The notes beneath the pieces are model-generated. The model was not told where the DNA came from. It ran no database searches and saw only the letters and a list, made by a program, of their open reading frames with translations. 55,958 nucleotides of DNA from an uncultured bacterium. GTDB lineage: Bacteria; Planctomycetota; UBA1135. The stretch covers positions 1 to 55,958 of the forward strand of contig CALFOT010000080.1 in the NCBI GenBank assembly GCA_937919925.1, read 5' to 3'. Within the stretch, counting starts at the first letter, position 1. Each line of letters starts with the position of its first letter. This document shows, one piece after another, positions 8,684 through 17,400 of this stretch. A program made the translations under genes and the position numbers.

Positions 8684-9513
8684 TAGGCCACGTGCGCAGT
8701 CTCGGCTATTTTTTCTAGACGACGCTGTCCAAGAACCGCAGCACCGAGAGCGGTGACAAACTGGGCCATTGCCACATCATTATCTGCAGCACCGGGCAAA
8801 TTGACGACCGCCTCGACGCGTTCACGCACTGCTGCGGGCATGGTTGGAAAACGCATGATGCCGCCAATCAGCGTGAACTCGCTCTCGGCTTTCGCACGCT
8901 TCATCAACTGCACCGCGCGGCCGGTGAGTGATTCAATCGCACCCTGCATGATTTCCGCGGGCGGGGTGCCCAGCGACAACTGGTTGATGACCTCTGATTC
9001 CGCGAACACAGCACACACACCAGATATTTCTACTGGGCTGCGCGAAGTGACCAACAAGGGTCCGATGTCCGCAGTTTCGTAACCCATGTAGCGCGCGGTT
9101 TTCTCCAAAAAAGCTCCGGTACCAGCAGCGCACTTGTCATTCAGGCGGAAGGATTTCACCATCCCCTTTTCCTCCTCTAAGCGAATCGCCTTCATCGTTT
9201 GCCCACCCACATCAAGGATCGAGCGTGTGCCGGGAAACAGCATATGCGCACCCCGCGCAGATGCAGTCAAATCCGTTACATGCAAATCTTTGAAGGCCAC
9301 TTGATGACGACCGAAACCAGTCGCAATGACGTATTCCACATCACTGCGCTTGAGGTTTGCCATATCCATGATCTCCTCGAAGCAGCGCTCCGCAACTTCA
9401 GCCAGCTTGAAGCCGGTAGGTTGCATATGACGCGCCACCATGTTGCCGTCGCCATCCACAAGGATTGCTTTAGTGTAGGTTGAACCTACGTCGATTCCGG
9501 CGGTAATGCTCAT
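8683..9513 (-). CDS. bcrD: BcrD/BadG-like ATPase (activase) subunit of benzoyl-CoA reductase family
   Basis: This 276-residue protein of the BadF/BadG/BcrA/BcrD ATPase family (acetate/sugar kinase-hsp70 fold) starts [16 protein letters not shown]. It has the phosphate-binding GIDVGST, the second phosphate loop [12 protein letters not shown], and the cysteines that bridge the subunit-shared [4Fe-4S] cluster in [13 protein letters not shown] and [11 protein letters not shown]. With its partner subunit it should couple ATP hydrolysis to low-potential electron transfer into the BcrBC subunits. The start at 9513 is set by the family N-terminus and a 4-nt ATGA overlap with the upstream gene. Confidence 0.85.
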   Translation of the reverse strand: MSITAGIDVGSTYTKAILVDGDGNMVARHMQPTGFKLAEVAERCFEEIMDMANLKRSDVEYVIATGFGRHQVAFKDLHVTDLTASARGAHMLFPGTRSILDVGGQTMKAIRLEEEKGMVKSFRLNDKCAAGTGAFLEKTARYMGYETADIGPLLVTSRSPVEISGVCAVFAESEVINQLSLGTPPAEIMQGAIESLTGRAVQLMKRAKAESEFTLIGGIMRFPTMPAAVRERVEAVVNLPGAADNDVAMAQFVTALGAAVLGQRRLEKIAETAHVA

Positions 9514-10325
9514 TTGGAGGCCTCCTGGGCCATGGGGTTGCGGCTCGATTGAATGTGATCCATGGCAAATAATGCAGCGCCGAGAGCACCCATATAGTGG
9601 CACTCTTCACTGACATTGAGTTTGCATTCGAGTGCGTCTTCCAGTGCTTTGACCATTGCCTGGTTACGCGAAACGCCGCCGGTGAAAGTCACTTCATCCA
9701 CAATGCCAACGCGGCGCAGCAAGCCTTTGGAGCGCGTGGCAATCGATTCGTGTACACCCCAAAGGATGTCTTCGACACGCTTGCCTTTGCCGAGCCAAGC
9801 GAGCACTTCCGATTCCGCAAACACGGTGCAAGTGGTGGAAATGCGCACCCCGCGATCCGACTTCAACGCCACCGTGCCGAGCTCATTGAGAGGGATATCC
9901 AGCGCCGCCGAGGCCGCGCCCAGAAAACGACCGGTGCCTGCGGCGCATTTATCGTTCATACAGAAATCATCGATTTCGCCTTTCTCGTTGACCCGAATGG
10001 CTTTGGTGTCTTGGCCACCCATATCCACCACGGTGCGGGTGCCCGGGAAAATATGCGCCGCACCACGACCATGGCAACTAATCTCGGTAATTTGATCGTT
10101 GCCGAAGGTGACGCGGTAACGGCCGTAGCCAGTTCCGATTACCCACTCCACTTCTTCCTCACGAATGCCTTGGCTCTCGATTGCCTCTTTGAAGGCGTTC
10201 TCGGCCGCTTGCACGACGTTGGCGCCAGTATCCAGTAGGGACCGTGCAACAATGTTGCGATTTTCATCAATCACCACGGCTTTGGTTTGTGTCGAGCCGA
10301 CATCTACACCTGCTGAGTAACTCAT
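9510..10325 (-). CDS. bcrA: BcrA/BadF-like ATPase (activase) subunit of benzoyl-CoA reductase family
   Basis: This 271-residue paralogue of the next gene starts [17 protein letters not shown]. It keeps [12 protein letters not shown], the cluster-binding [12 protein letters not shown] and [12 protein letters not shown], and the adenosine motif FTGGVSRNQ. Two separate short ATPase subunits, rather than one homodimeric activator, are the mark of class I benzoyl-CoA reductases; 2-hydroxyacyl-CoA dehydratases use a single activator. At 271 residues it is much shorter than Thauera BcrA (over 400), closer to Azoarcus-type (Bzd) subunits as I recall them. It lies 31 nt downstream of bcrB and overlaps bcrD by 4 nt. 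Confidence 0.85.
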   Translation of the reverse strand: MSYSAGVDVGSTQTKAVVIDENRNIVARSLLDTGANVVQAAENAFKEAIESQGIREEEVEWVIGTGYGRYRVTFGNDQITEISCHGRGAAHIFPGTRTVVDMGGQDTKAIRVNEKGEIDDFCMNDKCAAGTGRFLGAASAALDIPLNELGTVALKSDRGVRISTTCTVFAESEVLAWLGKGKRVEDILWGVHESIATRSKGLLRRVGIVDEVTFTGGVSRNQAMVKALEDALECKLNVSEECHYMGALGAALFAMDHIQSSRNPMAQEASK

Positions 10326-10356
10326 AGTTCTATTTCTTGTGGGTAGTAAGGAAGCC

Positions 10357-11658
10357 TTATTTGGCGGCTGCGGCAGCAGCCTGTAAACGACGGGAAGCAA
10401 GTCCCTCGAAGAATGCATCGGCGCGGTTTTTCAACTGCGCTTCCGCGACCACACGTTTATCCATCATGTCGGACTCGATGAACAAACTTGGCATTTCAAA
10501 ACGATCGCTCAAAGCGCGGCGGGCATCTGCCAGACCGGTGGAAACCGTGCGGCAACTCTTGATTGGGTGATAAACGATGCCATCCAGATCGAAGTCTTTG
10601 CACATGTTTTCAATCACCACATCTTGGTGGAACATGCTGTCCATGGCGTCGCGAACGCTCACCAATGTGCCTTCCGCCAAGCTGGCAATTGGATCGTTTA
10701 AATCGTACTCAAAGCCCTTATTGGAGCCTCCTGACGCAAACCACAAGTAGGTGGAGTGCACAAAAGTTCCCTTCCACTCGCTGAACATTTCATTGAAGCG
10801 GCGGAAGATGGGGTAGCAAGGCACACCCACGAAGCACAGCCGGTACTCCTCTTCCGTTAAGGTGCCAATGTTGTTGGCCACCTTGTACTTCATTTCCTCA
10901 ACCAAGTTGGCGAAGTATTCGGCACCAGCTTGTTCCCCGCGGAATCCGTTCGCAACACCAAGATAAATAGTGCCATCGGTGAGTGCATTGAACACGGAAG
11001 GGCGATGAGCGTTGAGCTCCAAAAGCTCTTTCCAACTTTTACTCATGCCGTTGGCGTGCCCCATGACATCGCGCAATTTGTCGATATCAAGTTTTTTGCC
11101 GGTAACCTTCTCGCAAACCGTAATCAACTCTTCGATTTGCTTTTGCACATACAAACGATCATTTTCAAAATCACTGCAGCCTTTCCAAGTTTGGCCGCCA
11201 GCCGTACGCGTGCCTGGAATATCCAAAGTCACCATCGGCATTTGGTACATCCGCTCCCACGCCTCCGCCCACTTCAGGTAGGTATTACAGGCGTTGGTTA
11301 AAACCGCCAACCTCGGCTTCGGAATCCGGCCCATGGGGTGCTGACCACCGCGCAATTGCGTGGCGATATCGGCCTTTACATAGCCGCAAATATCGGGCGA
11401 ATAGCCATAGTCTTCCGCTTGTTCGAGATACTCGTGTGCCACCCGCCGCACTGCCGTTTGCAAGGAGTTGATCTCTGGGAAAACCACGGGCAAGTCAAAT
11501 GCTTTGAGGACTTCGTTGAAGCTGCCCATCACAAAGACGTATGCGGCCCCTTCGCCTTTTTCTGCAGTGTCGTTTAGCTCTGCGAACCATTCGCGGAACA
11601 AACGCGCGCCATCATTATTGCCGCGGCCGACGATTTCTTGAGTAGGTTGATTTGACAT
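10357..11658 (-). CDS. bcrB: BcrB/BadE-like subunit of benzoyl-CoA reductase family
   Basis: The 433 residues match the usual length of BcrB. It belongs to the 2-hydroxyacyl-CoA dehydratase/benzoyl-CoA reductase D-component family. Cysteines expected to ligate a [4Fe-4S] cluster are visible in [35 protein letters not shown] and [16 protein letters not shown]. With BcrC it should form the substrate-reducing dimer, accepting electrons from the BcrA/D ATPases. It starts 11 nt after bcrC and is followed by bcrA, matching the bcrCBAD order of known clusters. A 2-hydroxyacyl-CoA dehydratase is the alternative, less likely given two ATPase subunits. Confidence 0.85.
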   Translation of the reverse strand: MSNQPTQEIVGRGNNDGARLFREWFAELNDTAEKGEGAAYVFVMGSFNEVLKAFDLPVVFPEINSLQTAVRRVAHEYLEQAEDYGYSPDICGYVKADIATQLRGGQHPMGRIPKPRLAVLTNACNTYLKWAEAWERMYQMPMVTLDIPGTRTAGGQTWKGCSDFENDRLYVQKQIEELITVCEKVTGKKLDIDKLRDVMGHANGMSKSWKELLELNAHRPSVFNALTDGTIYLGVANGFRGEQAGAEYFANLVEEMKYKVANNIGTLTEEEYRLCFVGVPCYPIFRRFNEMFSEWKGTFVHSTYLWFASGGSNKGFEYDLNDPIASLAEGTLVSVRDAMDSMFHQDVVIENMCKDFDLDGIVYHPIKSCRTVSTGLADARRALSDRFEMPSLFIESDMMDKRVVAEAQLKNRADAFFEGLASRRLQAAAAAAK

Positions 11659-11669
11659 CTGATGAGCGC

Positions 11670-12836
11670 CTATGCAAAGAGGATGTTTTCCATGAAAGTT
11701 TCGAGCTGAAGCTCTAGGTCCGAGAAGCTGGTCATGCGCTCCTCGAATTCGCTGACGAAGTGCGGGATACCCAGCGCTTCGAGTTCGTGGATGTAGGCCA
11801 CCTGTTCTTCCAAACCTGGCTCACACATTTTGGCGGCCGTAACAATGACGGCTTCGCCTTGCGCGGCCATGTAGCGCGCGACCAACATCTTTTCCTTGGG
11901 CTTGCGCAAATCATGCTGCACCGGCGAGTAAGTGGATTGTTCGATGTAGGCGTGAGCAAGATCCTGAAGTGGATCTTCAGCCGCCGGGATATCGGAAAGG
12001 ATGTAGCGCAATCCAATCAGTAAATCATCATCGACCAAGTAAGCGGAGCGCCCAATTAAACGCACCAAGTCCAGAGGTGGTTGTTCGCAAAAGCCACCCT
12101 CAAAAACCACGCGTAGGCGATCATCTTTTTTGTTTTCAGAAGCCTCGATGAGAGGCAGGACATATTTCATCAACTCGTTGTGCTCTTCGCGCGGAATCAT
12201 GCCAGCCATAGCCACCAAAGAATAAGCATCTTCAGCAGCAATTTTCCACGGAGTCTCACGCTTGATGCGATACAACTCGCGCAACCAACGACGGTTTTCA
12301 TTAAACACCACAATCGAGGCGCGCAGCGATTCCTCGCTGATGGCATGCCCAACGACTCCTTCTACCGTGCGCATCATGCGCGCGTATTCGTTACGCAGAT
12401 AGCCGATACTTGCCGCCGAATTCGGGTTCTGCGGCAAATACAGAATTTCGCAAGGGTAATCATGATTACGCCCCCAGATGGCCGCGAGGTTGCGCGCGGC
12501 ATCGCAAATCGGGTGCGAAACGAACATGTCTAACTCCAACTTGCCGCCCAGTGACAACTCCAAAGAGGTCTTTAGGATGGAGCACAAGTAGGAGCCGAAG
12601 CGCGAATCCGATTGGTCTGGCGCCAAGGTGGAACCGCGTAGCTTGACCGGCAACATACCTGCAGCATGGGCGATTTCTTCCGGGAAATAAACCTGGAAGT
12701 GCCCCAGTACCTTGCCGCCGTTGGCGCGCCAACGTTGCACCGTTGGGTAATCAGGATCTTCGGTTAAGTCGCGGCATAACATCAGCACCTCACTGAGGGG
12801 CTGGCCTTGCCAAGTGTCAAAGATGGGATGGCTCAT
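11670..12836 (-). CDS. bcrC: BcrC/BadD-like subunit of benzoyl-CoA reductase family
   Basis: The start at 12836 (MSHPIFDTW) gives 388 residues, as in BcrC/BadD. It is supported by an ATGA overlap with the TetR gene; the longer open frame upstream is the antisense of TetR. Family features include VLGHFQVYFPEEIAHAAGMLPVKLR (residues about 40-65), and candidate Fe-S cysteines at DSRFGSYLCSILK, FVSHPICDAARN, and near the C-terminus TAAKMCEPGLEEQ. First structural gene of the operon. The substrate may be benzoyl-CoA or a related aromatic or cyclic acyl-CoA; it cannot be fixed from sequence alone. Confidence 0.85.
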   Translation of the reverse strand: MSHPIFDTWQGQPLSEVLMLCRDLTEDPDYPTVQRWRANGGKVLGHFQVYFPEEIAHAAGMLPVKLRGSTLAPDQSDSRFGSYLCSILKTSLELSLGGKLELDMFVSHPICDAARNLAAIWGRNHDYPCEILYLPQNPNSAASIGYLRNEYARMMRTVEGVVGHAISEESLRASIVVFNENRRWLRELYRIKRETPWKIAAEDAYSLVAMAGMIPREEHNELMKYVLPLIEASENKKDDRLRVVFEGGFCEQPPLDLVRLIGRSAYLVDDDLLIGLRYILSDIPAAEDPLQDLAHAYIEQSTYSPVQHDLRKPKEKMLVARYMAAQGEAVIVTAAKMCEPGLEEQVAYIHELEALGIPHFVSEFEERMTSFSDLELQLETFMENILFA

Positions 12837-13450
12837 GAGCGAATTGCGGATTGGGGAGCAGCCGCCCCCTTTAAGAAAACAGCGAGTACGTGGTCGAGTT
12901 TGGCCGCGACCGTCGGCAGTACTTGTTCGGCATAAGGACTTAAAGTGACCTCTACCAAAGCGACGAACTCCCACGAGAGGAGTCGGGAATCGGTGCGTAC
13001 GATTTCACCATTTGCCATACCGTTCTCAAGGATGATTTGCACTTGCTCGGGTAGTGCACTCTGATAGGCGCGCACTAAATCGGCACGCGCTGCGGCGGAA
13101 AAAATGTTGATGTCGCGACGCACCAAAGTGATCAGCCCACGGTTGACCGCCGGCAAACTAAGGAAGTCGTTGGTGAGCTTATGCAGGCATTCCCGGCAAC
13201 TACCCTGCATCGCGGCGGCGGCAGCAAAAAGCTCGCGTTTGGCCGCCAAATCCTGATGTAGCATCGCCAGATAAAGCTCTTCTTTACCGGAGTAATGATG
13301 ATAGAGCGCGCCCTTGGTAACCTCAGTAGCAGCACAAATTTGATCCATCGTGACGTCGGCATAATTGCGCTCCAAAAACAGCTCCTGAGCTGCGAGTAGC
13401 AGCCTTTCGGAGGTCGATTGTGTGGCGGGCGGAGGCGTCATGGTTTCCAT
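12833..13450 (-). CDS. TetR/AcrR-family regulator of the bcr-like operon
   Basis: This 205-residue protein has a TetR N-terminal helix-turn-helix (residues about 14-60: LLLAAQELFLERNYADVTMD then VTKGALYHHYSGKEELYLAM) and a variable C-terminal ligand domain. It is translationally coupled to bcrC (ATGA overlap), so regulator and enzyme are made from one message. A 14-bp palindrome touches the first ATG at 13450; a second in-frame ATG at 13441 with GGAAA upstream could be the true start. It is likely an autorepressor that responds to an acyl-CoA or aromatic effector, by analogy with other TetR regulators of acyl-CoA metabolism. Confidence 0.85.
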   Translation of the reverse strand: METMTPPPATQSTSERLLLAAQELFLERNYADVTMDQICAATEVTKGALYHHYSGKEELYLAMLHQDLAAKRELFAAAAAMQGSCRECLHKLTNDFLSLPAVNRGLITLVRRDINIFSAAARADLVRAYQSALPEQVQIILENGMANGEIVRTDSRLLSWEFVALVEVTLSPYAEQVLPTVAAKLDHVLAVFLKGAAAPQSAIRS

Positions 13451-13464
13451 ACCGACTGGTCGGT
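13451..13464. promoter_or_regulatory. TetR-type operator palindrome
   Basis: ACCGAC-TG-GTCGGT is a perfect 6+2+6 inverted repeat directly before the TetR start codon. Its position and form suggest the binding site of the adjacent TetR protein, controlling the bcr-like operon. Confidence 0.7.
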
Positions 13465-13745
13465 TTATTCAGAATAAGGTACAAAACCGTGCGCGTCAAG
13501 CATATTGTCATCCTCTGGGAAACCGCAGAAACTCAAGCTTTCCGCCGACTTCACCTCATGGGGAGCAGCGCCCCAACCGCTATGAGGGGGCGCCTCTGGA
13601 CTCCCCCAGTTGGCCCTCCCCTCAGCAAATCCACGAACGGCAAATCCAATGCTCGAAATATAGAAAGTGATTGCGCTATGCAAAAAGTGCCTGCAAAACC
13701 GCCTCGGTTGAGGCTGGATCTGCATAAAGGTGCTAGGACAACGGT
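13465..13745. other. Gene-free divergent control region and uup leader
   Basis: No convincing protein gene is present. It must hold promoters for the TetR/bcr operon and for uup. A possible -10 hexamer TATAGA (13659-13664, + strand) lacks a good -35. An AGGA Shine-Dalgarno site at 13735-13738 serves the leader ORF that follows. CTCATGG at 13555-13561 could pair with the 5' arm of the downstream terminator, but the distance is large and this is only a suggestion. Confidence 0.5.
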
Positions 13746-13766
13746 ATGAAAAGGTTCGGGCCATGA
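13746..13766 (+). CDS. Six-codon leader peptide (MKRFGP) upstream of uup
   Basis: ATG AAA AGG TTC GGG CCA TGA reads Met-Lys-Arg-Phe-Gly-Pro-stop. An AGGA site ends 7 nt before the ATG, an ideal spacing. The CCA and TGA codons overlap the 5' arm of the terminator at 13761-13801. A ribosome translating or stalled here would cover that arm and prevent terminator folding, the arrangement used in ribosome-mediated attenuation of several antibiotic-resistance genes. Chance occurrence cannot be excluded for so short an ORF. Confidence 0.5.
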   Translation: MKRFGP

Positions 13767-13801
13767 GCGTGTTTTAGGCGAGCACGCTCATGGTTTTTTT
13801 T
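13761..13801 (+). terminator. Intrinsic terminator/attenuator 68 nt upstream of uup
   Basis: An 11-bp perfect stem (CCATGAGCGTG with CACGCTCATGG, 11-nt loop) is followed by eight T. It lies between the gene-free leader and uup, with no + strand gene ending before it, so it probably regulates read-through into uup rather than ending an upstream gene. The alternative is the terminator of an unrecognised small RNA encoded within 13465-13760. Confidence 0.8.
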
Positions 13802-13869
13802 CTGGCTCCCGGCCACCTTATGATTAGCCGCGCCGACGACGTCAACCTCCCGTCGCTAGGCCGCGCGCT

Positions 13870-15807
13870 ATGGCCCTCATCACCCTCTCCAACGTTGCCA
13901 AAGCCTACGACGAGAAGCGTCCGCTGTTCAAAGACGTATCGTTAGTCGTTGGCTCAGCGGACCGCATTGGTCTCATTGGCCCCAACGGCGCCGGAAAATC
14001 CACGCTGCTGCGGATGCTTGCTGGGATTGAAGTTCCAGACGCCGGCGAGCGCGTTTGTCGCCGCGGCTTAAGAGTAGGTTTTTTGGAGCAGGAACCCAAG
14101 CTCCCCCACGATCAAAGCATTCACGATGCGGTGCGTTCTGGTTTGGCCGGGCGCACTGACTTATTGGGTGAATTGGATGCGCTATATGTAGAAATGGCCG
14201 ATCCGAAGCTTACCGCAAAGCGCATGGAGACTTTGTCGGTGCGGCAAGAACATCTGCAACACCAGCTCGATGAGATGGGCGGGCACGATATTGATTATCA
14301 AATCGACGCCGCGATTGACGGCGTGGGTTTACCGGATCCGCATGCCTTATGCGGTCAACTATCTGGCGGGGAAGCCCGACGCGTAGCATTGGCGCGTTTA
14401 TTGGTCGATCAGCCTGACGTCATGCTTTTGGATGAGCCCACCAACCACTTAGATGCCTTCGTGGTTGCGTGGCTGGAAAAGCGCTTGATGACTCTGCGAG
14501 TGCCGCTGGTCCTGGTCACTCACGACCGATTTTTGCTCGACCGCGTGGTCAACCGTATTGTTGAAATTGATGGCGGCCGCACCTTTGAATATGAGGGCAA
14601 CTACGTCCGTTATGTCGAGCAACGCGCGGATCGGATGGCCGGTGAAGCAAAAAGTGAGCATGCCCGACTGGGCTTGTTGAAACGCGAAACAGCATGGATG
14701 CGCGCAGGCGTATTGGCGCGTGCAACCAAGGCAAACGCCCGTATCGAGCGTTATCACGAGCTTGCCGCAGCCACTCCGTTGATTTTGCCGAAGCATTTGG
14801 AGATGGCGATTCCGCCGGGCCCGCGCTTGGGTTCCAAGGTGGTGAACATCGCCGATGTGAACTTTTCCTATGGAGATCAGTCGATTATTGAAGAGCTCAA
14901 TGTCGAACTAGGGCAAGGTATGCGCCTTGGCGTGGTGGGCCCCAACGGTGCCGGCAAAACGACTTTGCTGAAACTGATGCTTGGGCAACTGCAGCCGACA
15001 GAAGGGGAAATTATCATCGGCGAAACGGTCAAGTTCGGTTCCATCGAACAAAAACGCGAGGATCTCAATCCCGAAGCTACGGTCGCCGAAGAGGTTGCCG
15101 GTAAATCCGATCATGTTTTAGTCGGCGATCGCAAATTGCATGTGGTCAGTTTTCTAGACAGCTTCCTGTTCCCGGGAAACAAAAAGTTCGTCAAGGTTGG
15201 CTCACTCTCCGGCGGAGAACGCGGACGGGTGCTGTTGGCCAAGTTACTCCTTCAGGATTGCAACGTTCTGATTCTCGACGAACCCACCAACGACTTAGAC
15301 TTAGCCACTTTGCGCGCGCTCGAAGAAGCGTTATGTGCTTTTGTGGGAGTCTCCATTGTGGTAAGTCACGACCGCTGGTTCCTCGATCGCGTCGCCACGC
15401 ACATTCTTTATTTGGATGGCAGCGGCAAAGTTTTCCTGCACACAGGCAATATCAGCTCCTTGCTCGAGCGCGCCGCCAAAATCGAATCGGAAACCGGATC
15501 GGCCACGGCTGCAGCGTTGAACATGGCGCCGACGGCTTCGAACTCGCAGAGCAAACGCCCAGTTACGCCTTCTCTCACCAAGCCGCGCAAGCTGAACTTC
15601 AAGGAACGCACGGAGTACGCGCTGTTGGAAAAGCGTATTGCCGAAAGTGAGCAGCGCCTTGCTGCACTGGACCAAGAACTGCTCGCACCGCAAACGTATC
15701 AAGGAAATCAAAGCGTTGCGCAAAAGTTACAGAATGAACGCAATGAACTCGCTGTGGCGATGGAAACCGATCTGGAGCGCTGGGCGGAACTTGCTGAAAT
15801 TGCTTAG
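13870..15807 (+). CDS. uup: ABC-F ATPase, Uup family
   Basis: This 645-residue cytoplasmic protein has two ABC ATPase domains and no membrane segment. The first domain has Walker A GPNGAGKS (about residue 37), signature LSGGEARR and Walker B VMLLDEPTNHLD; the second has GPNGAGKT (about residue 358), LSGGERGR and VLILDEPTNDLD. Between them lies the P-site tRNA-interaction motif linker (RETAWMRAGVLARATK). The C-terminal about 75 residues (KLNFKERTEYALLEKRIAE onward) are the coiled-coil domain typical of Uup. ABC-F proteins act on ribosomes, some giving antibiotic resistance or rescuing stalled complexes. The leader with terminator upstream suggests translation-dependent control. Confidence 0.93.
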   Translation: MALITLSNVAKAYDEKRPLFKDVSLVVGSADRIGLIGPNGAGKSTLLRMLAGIEVPDAGERVCRRGLRVGFLEQEPKLPHDQSIHDAVRSGLAGRTDLLGELDALYVEMADPKLTAKRMETLSVRQEHLQHQLDEMGGHDIDYQIDAAIDGVGLPDPHALCGQLSGGEARRVALARLLVDQPDVMLLDEPTNHLDAFVVAWLEKRLMTLRVPLVLVTHDRFLLDRVVNRIVEIDGGRTFEYEGNYVRYVEQRADRMAGEAKSEHARLGLLKRETAWMRAGVLARATKANARIERYHELAAATPLILPKHLEMAIPPGPRLGSKVVNIADVNFSYGDQSIIEELNVELGQGMRLGVVGPNGAGKTTLLKLMLGQLQPTEGEIIIGETVKFGSIEQKREDLNPEATVAEEVAGKSDHVLVGDRKLHVVSFLDSFLFPGNKKFVKVGSLSGGERGRVLLAKLLLQDCNVLILDEPTNDLDLATLRALEEALCAFVGVSIVVSHDRWFLDRVATHILYLDGSGKVFLHTGNISSLLERAAKIESETGSATAAALNMAPTASNSQSKRPVTPSLTKPRKLNFKERTEYALLEKRIAESEQRLAALDQELLAPQTYQGNQSVAQKLQNERNELAVAMETDLERWAELAEIA

Positions 15808-15894
15808 GGCGGGCAGTGTATTAACTCAGATTAAAGTTTAATGAGGGTTACTCAACAAGGTTAGGGAGCAGGTGGTCGAGTATATTTTGGCCTC

Positions 15895-16782
15895 ATGACG
15901 CGTGTCCCCTCTCCTCCAGACATGGAAGCTATCGTCGCCAAATTGAGCGATATCTCCCTGCGTGGGGAAAAGATTGCCAATGGACGTTTGCCGTGGCCGA
16001 ATCGGCTTGATTTTGCAATGGGCGGATTCTGGTCAGAGGATTTGGATTCCCTAACGCACACCGCGATCGGTGCCGAACTCAGCGAGGCACAACGACAACA
16101 GTTACGTTTTCAGGAGTTGCGCAATCTATTTTCGATTTCCTTCCACAGTGAGCAGAAGTTAATTCACGGGCTTCGCGATGTGCGCGAACGCCATGAAGAT
16201 TCGCCAGTGGATGCCTATTTGCAGGTTTTCACGCAAGAGGAAGAACGTCACAGCCATTGGTTCTCTAGTTACTGCAAACGGTATTGCGGTAGTTTATTGC
16301 CTGATGAGTTGCCAAAATTCCTCAATGATTCGAGTGGCCACTCTGCGCGCTTGGTTTTTTTGAGTTTGGCGTTTTTGGTGGAAAGCGTGTTAGATGTTTA
16401 CAACCGACGCCTGGCGCGCGATATGAGCTTGCAACCGATTGTGCGGCGCATCAATCATTTGCATTCCGTCGAAGAAGCGCGACATATGTCTTTTGATCGC
16501 GCGGCTTTGCAGAACTGCGTGGCCGTCATGGAAGCCGAGATGGGGCTGGCGGCAACGGAAGCCGAACTGCAGACAGTTACCGGTTTCCTTGCTCAAATTC
16601 CGCCACTGCTGGTGAAGAGTTTTTGCTCCCCGGCGCTCTATGCTGCTGCCGGCCTTGATAACCCCCAAGAAGCAAGCTTGCAGGCCATTGCCCATGGCCC
16701 CACCACCGGCATTCATCAAATGGCGTTGGCGAGTAGCCGTAAATTTCTCAGCGATTTGGGCTTGTTACCTGCAGCCTCATAA
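15895..16782 (+). CDS. AurF-like diiron oxygenase
   Basis: This 295-residue all-helical protein has two diiron-type motifs, FTQEEERHSHWF (about residues 120-131) and HSVEEARHMSFD (about residues 190-201), each with the ExxH spacing that binds iron in AurF, the p-aminobenzoate N-oxygenase family. An earlier Glu (HSEQKLIHG) supplies another likely ligand. AurF-family enzymes oxidise aromatic amines or other substrates using O2; the substrate here is unknown. It follows uup by 87 nt on the same strand and may be read through from it. It ends 16 nt before the convergent acetyltransferase gene. Confidence 0.8.
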   Translation: MTRVPSPPDMEAIVAKLSDISLRGEKIANGRLPWPNRLDFAMGGFWSEDLDSLTHTAIGAELSEAQRQQLRFQELRNLFSISFHSEQKLIHGLRDVRERHEDSPVDAYLQVFTQEEERHSHWFSSYCKRYCGSLLPDELPKFLNDSSGHSARLVFLSLAFLVESVLDVYNRRLARDMSLQPIVRRINHLHSVEEARHMSFDRAALQNCVAVMEAEMGLAATEAELQTVTGFLAQIPPLLVKSFCSPALYAAAGLDNPQEASLQAIAHGPTTGIHQMALASSRKFLSDLGLLPAAS

Positions 16783-16798
16783 CCTTGCGGCGCCACGC

Positions 16799-17386
16799 CT
16801 AAACTTCCGTCGCGGCTGGCATTTGTGAAGCCGCAGCCAGCCAGTCGGCATGCAGCAAGCCGAGGAATACGGAATCCTGACGTTCGCCGGCCACGAGCCA
16901 ACGTTCACGCAGTAAGCCTTCCCTTTGAAACCCTTGGGCTTTGAGAGTCGCCAAGGAGCGTTCATTACGGGGGTCGACGTCAGCTTCGATGCGATGCAGA
17001 CCCAGTGGCCCAAAAGCGTAGGTAAACAACGCTTGCAAAACTTCCTGCATGTAGCCTTGCCCCCAGCAGGAGCGCGCAAGTATGAAACCAACCTCGGTGC
17101 GCAGATTTTGCAAATCCAGGGCGAACAGCGTGCAGGTGCCGATGATGCGGTCGTCTTCGGCATGGGCAATGCCCCACTGGAAAAAAGTGCGTTGCTCAAA
17201 CCCAAGGTGCGTTTTGGCAATGAGCTGCTCCGCTTGCGACGGACTCGCAAACGGCAAGCAGCTCCAATAACGCATCACCTCTGGATCGCGAAAAATGTCG
17301 AACACAACACCAGCATCCGTCACGCGCAAAGCACGCAAACTGAGACGGGAAGTGGTGAGCGTGGGCAGAGTTTCGGCTTCAAACAT
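16799..17386 (-). CDS. GNAT N-acetyltransferase (RimJ/RimL-like)
   Basis: The start at 17386 (MFEAETLPTLTTSRLSLRAL) gives 195 residues and the classic opening of this family. The acetyl-CoA loop is SCWGQGYMQEVLQALFTYAF, followed by IEADVDPRNERSLATLKAQGFQREG, the conserved C-terminal strand and helix. It transfers acetyl from acetyl-CoA to an amine, often a protein N-terminus, but the substrate is unknown. The stop of the upstream membrane protein lies 14 nt before it, so the two are probably co-transcribed. Confidence 0.88.
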   Translation of the reverse strand: MFEAETLPTLTTSRLSLRALRVTDAGVVFDIFRDPEVMRYWSCLPFASPSQAEQLIAKTHLGFEQRTFFQWGIAHAEDDRIIGTCTLFALDLQNLRTEVGFILARSCWGQGYMQEVLQALFTYAFGPLGLHRIEADVDPRNERSLATLKAQGFQREGLLRERWLVAGERQDSVFLGLLHADWLAAASQMPAATEV

Positions 17387-17400
17387 AGAAGCCGAACATT

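Noticed and set aside
9514-9603. Longer N-terminus for bcrD
   Set aside because: It lies within bcrA in another frame; the ATG at 9513 gives the GIDVGST start and an ATGA overlap.
12837-12974. Longer N-terminus for bcrC
   Set aside because: The extra residues are the antisense of the TetR gene; the ATG at 12836 gives the family N-terminus and an ATGA overlap.
13465-13764. Antisense ORF of 99 codons in the uup leader region
   Set aside because: Biased composition, no clear Shine-Dalgarno site and no recognisable domain; the + strand terminator and short ORF explain the region better.
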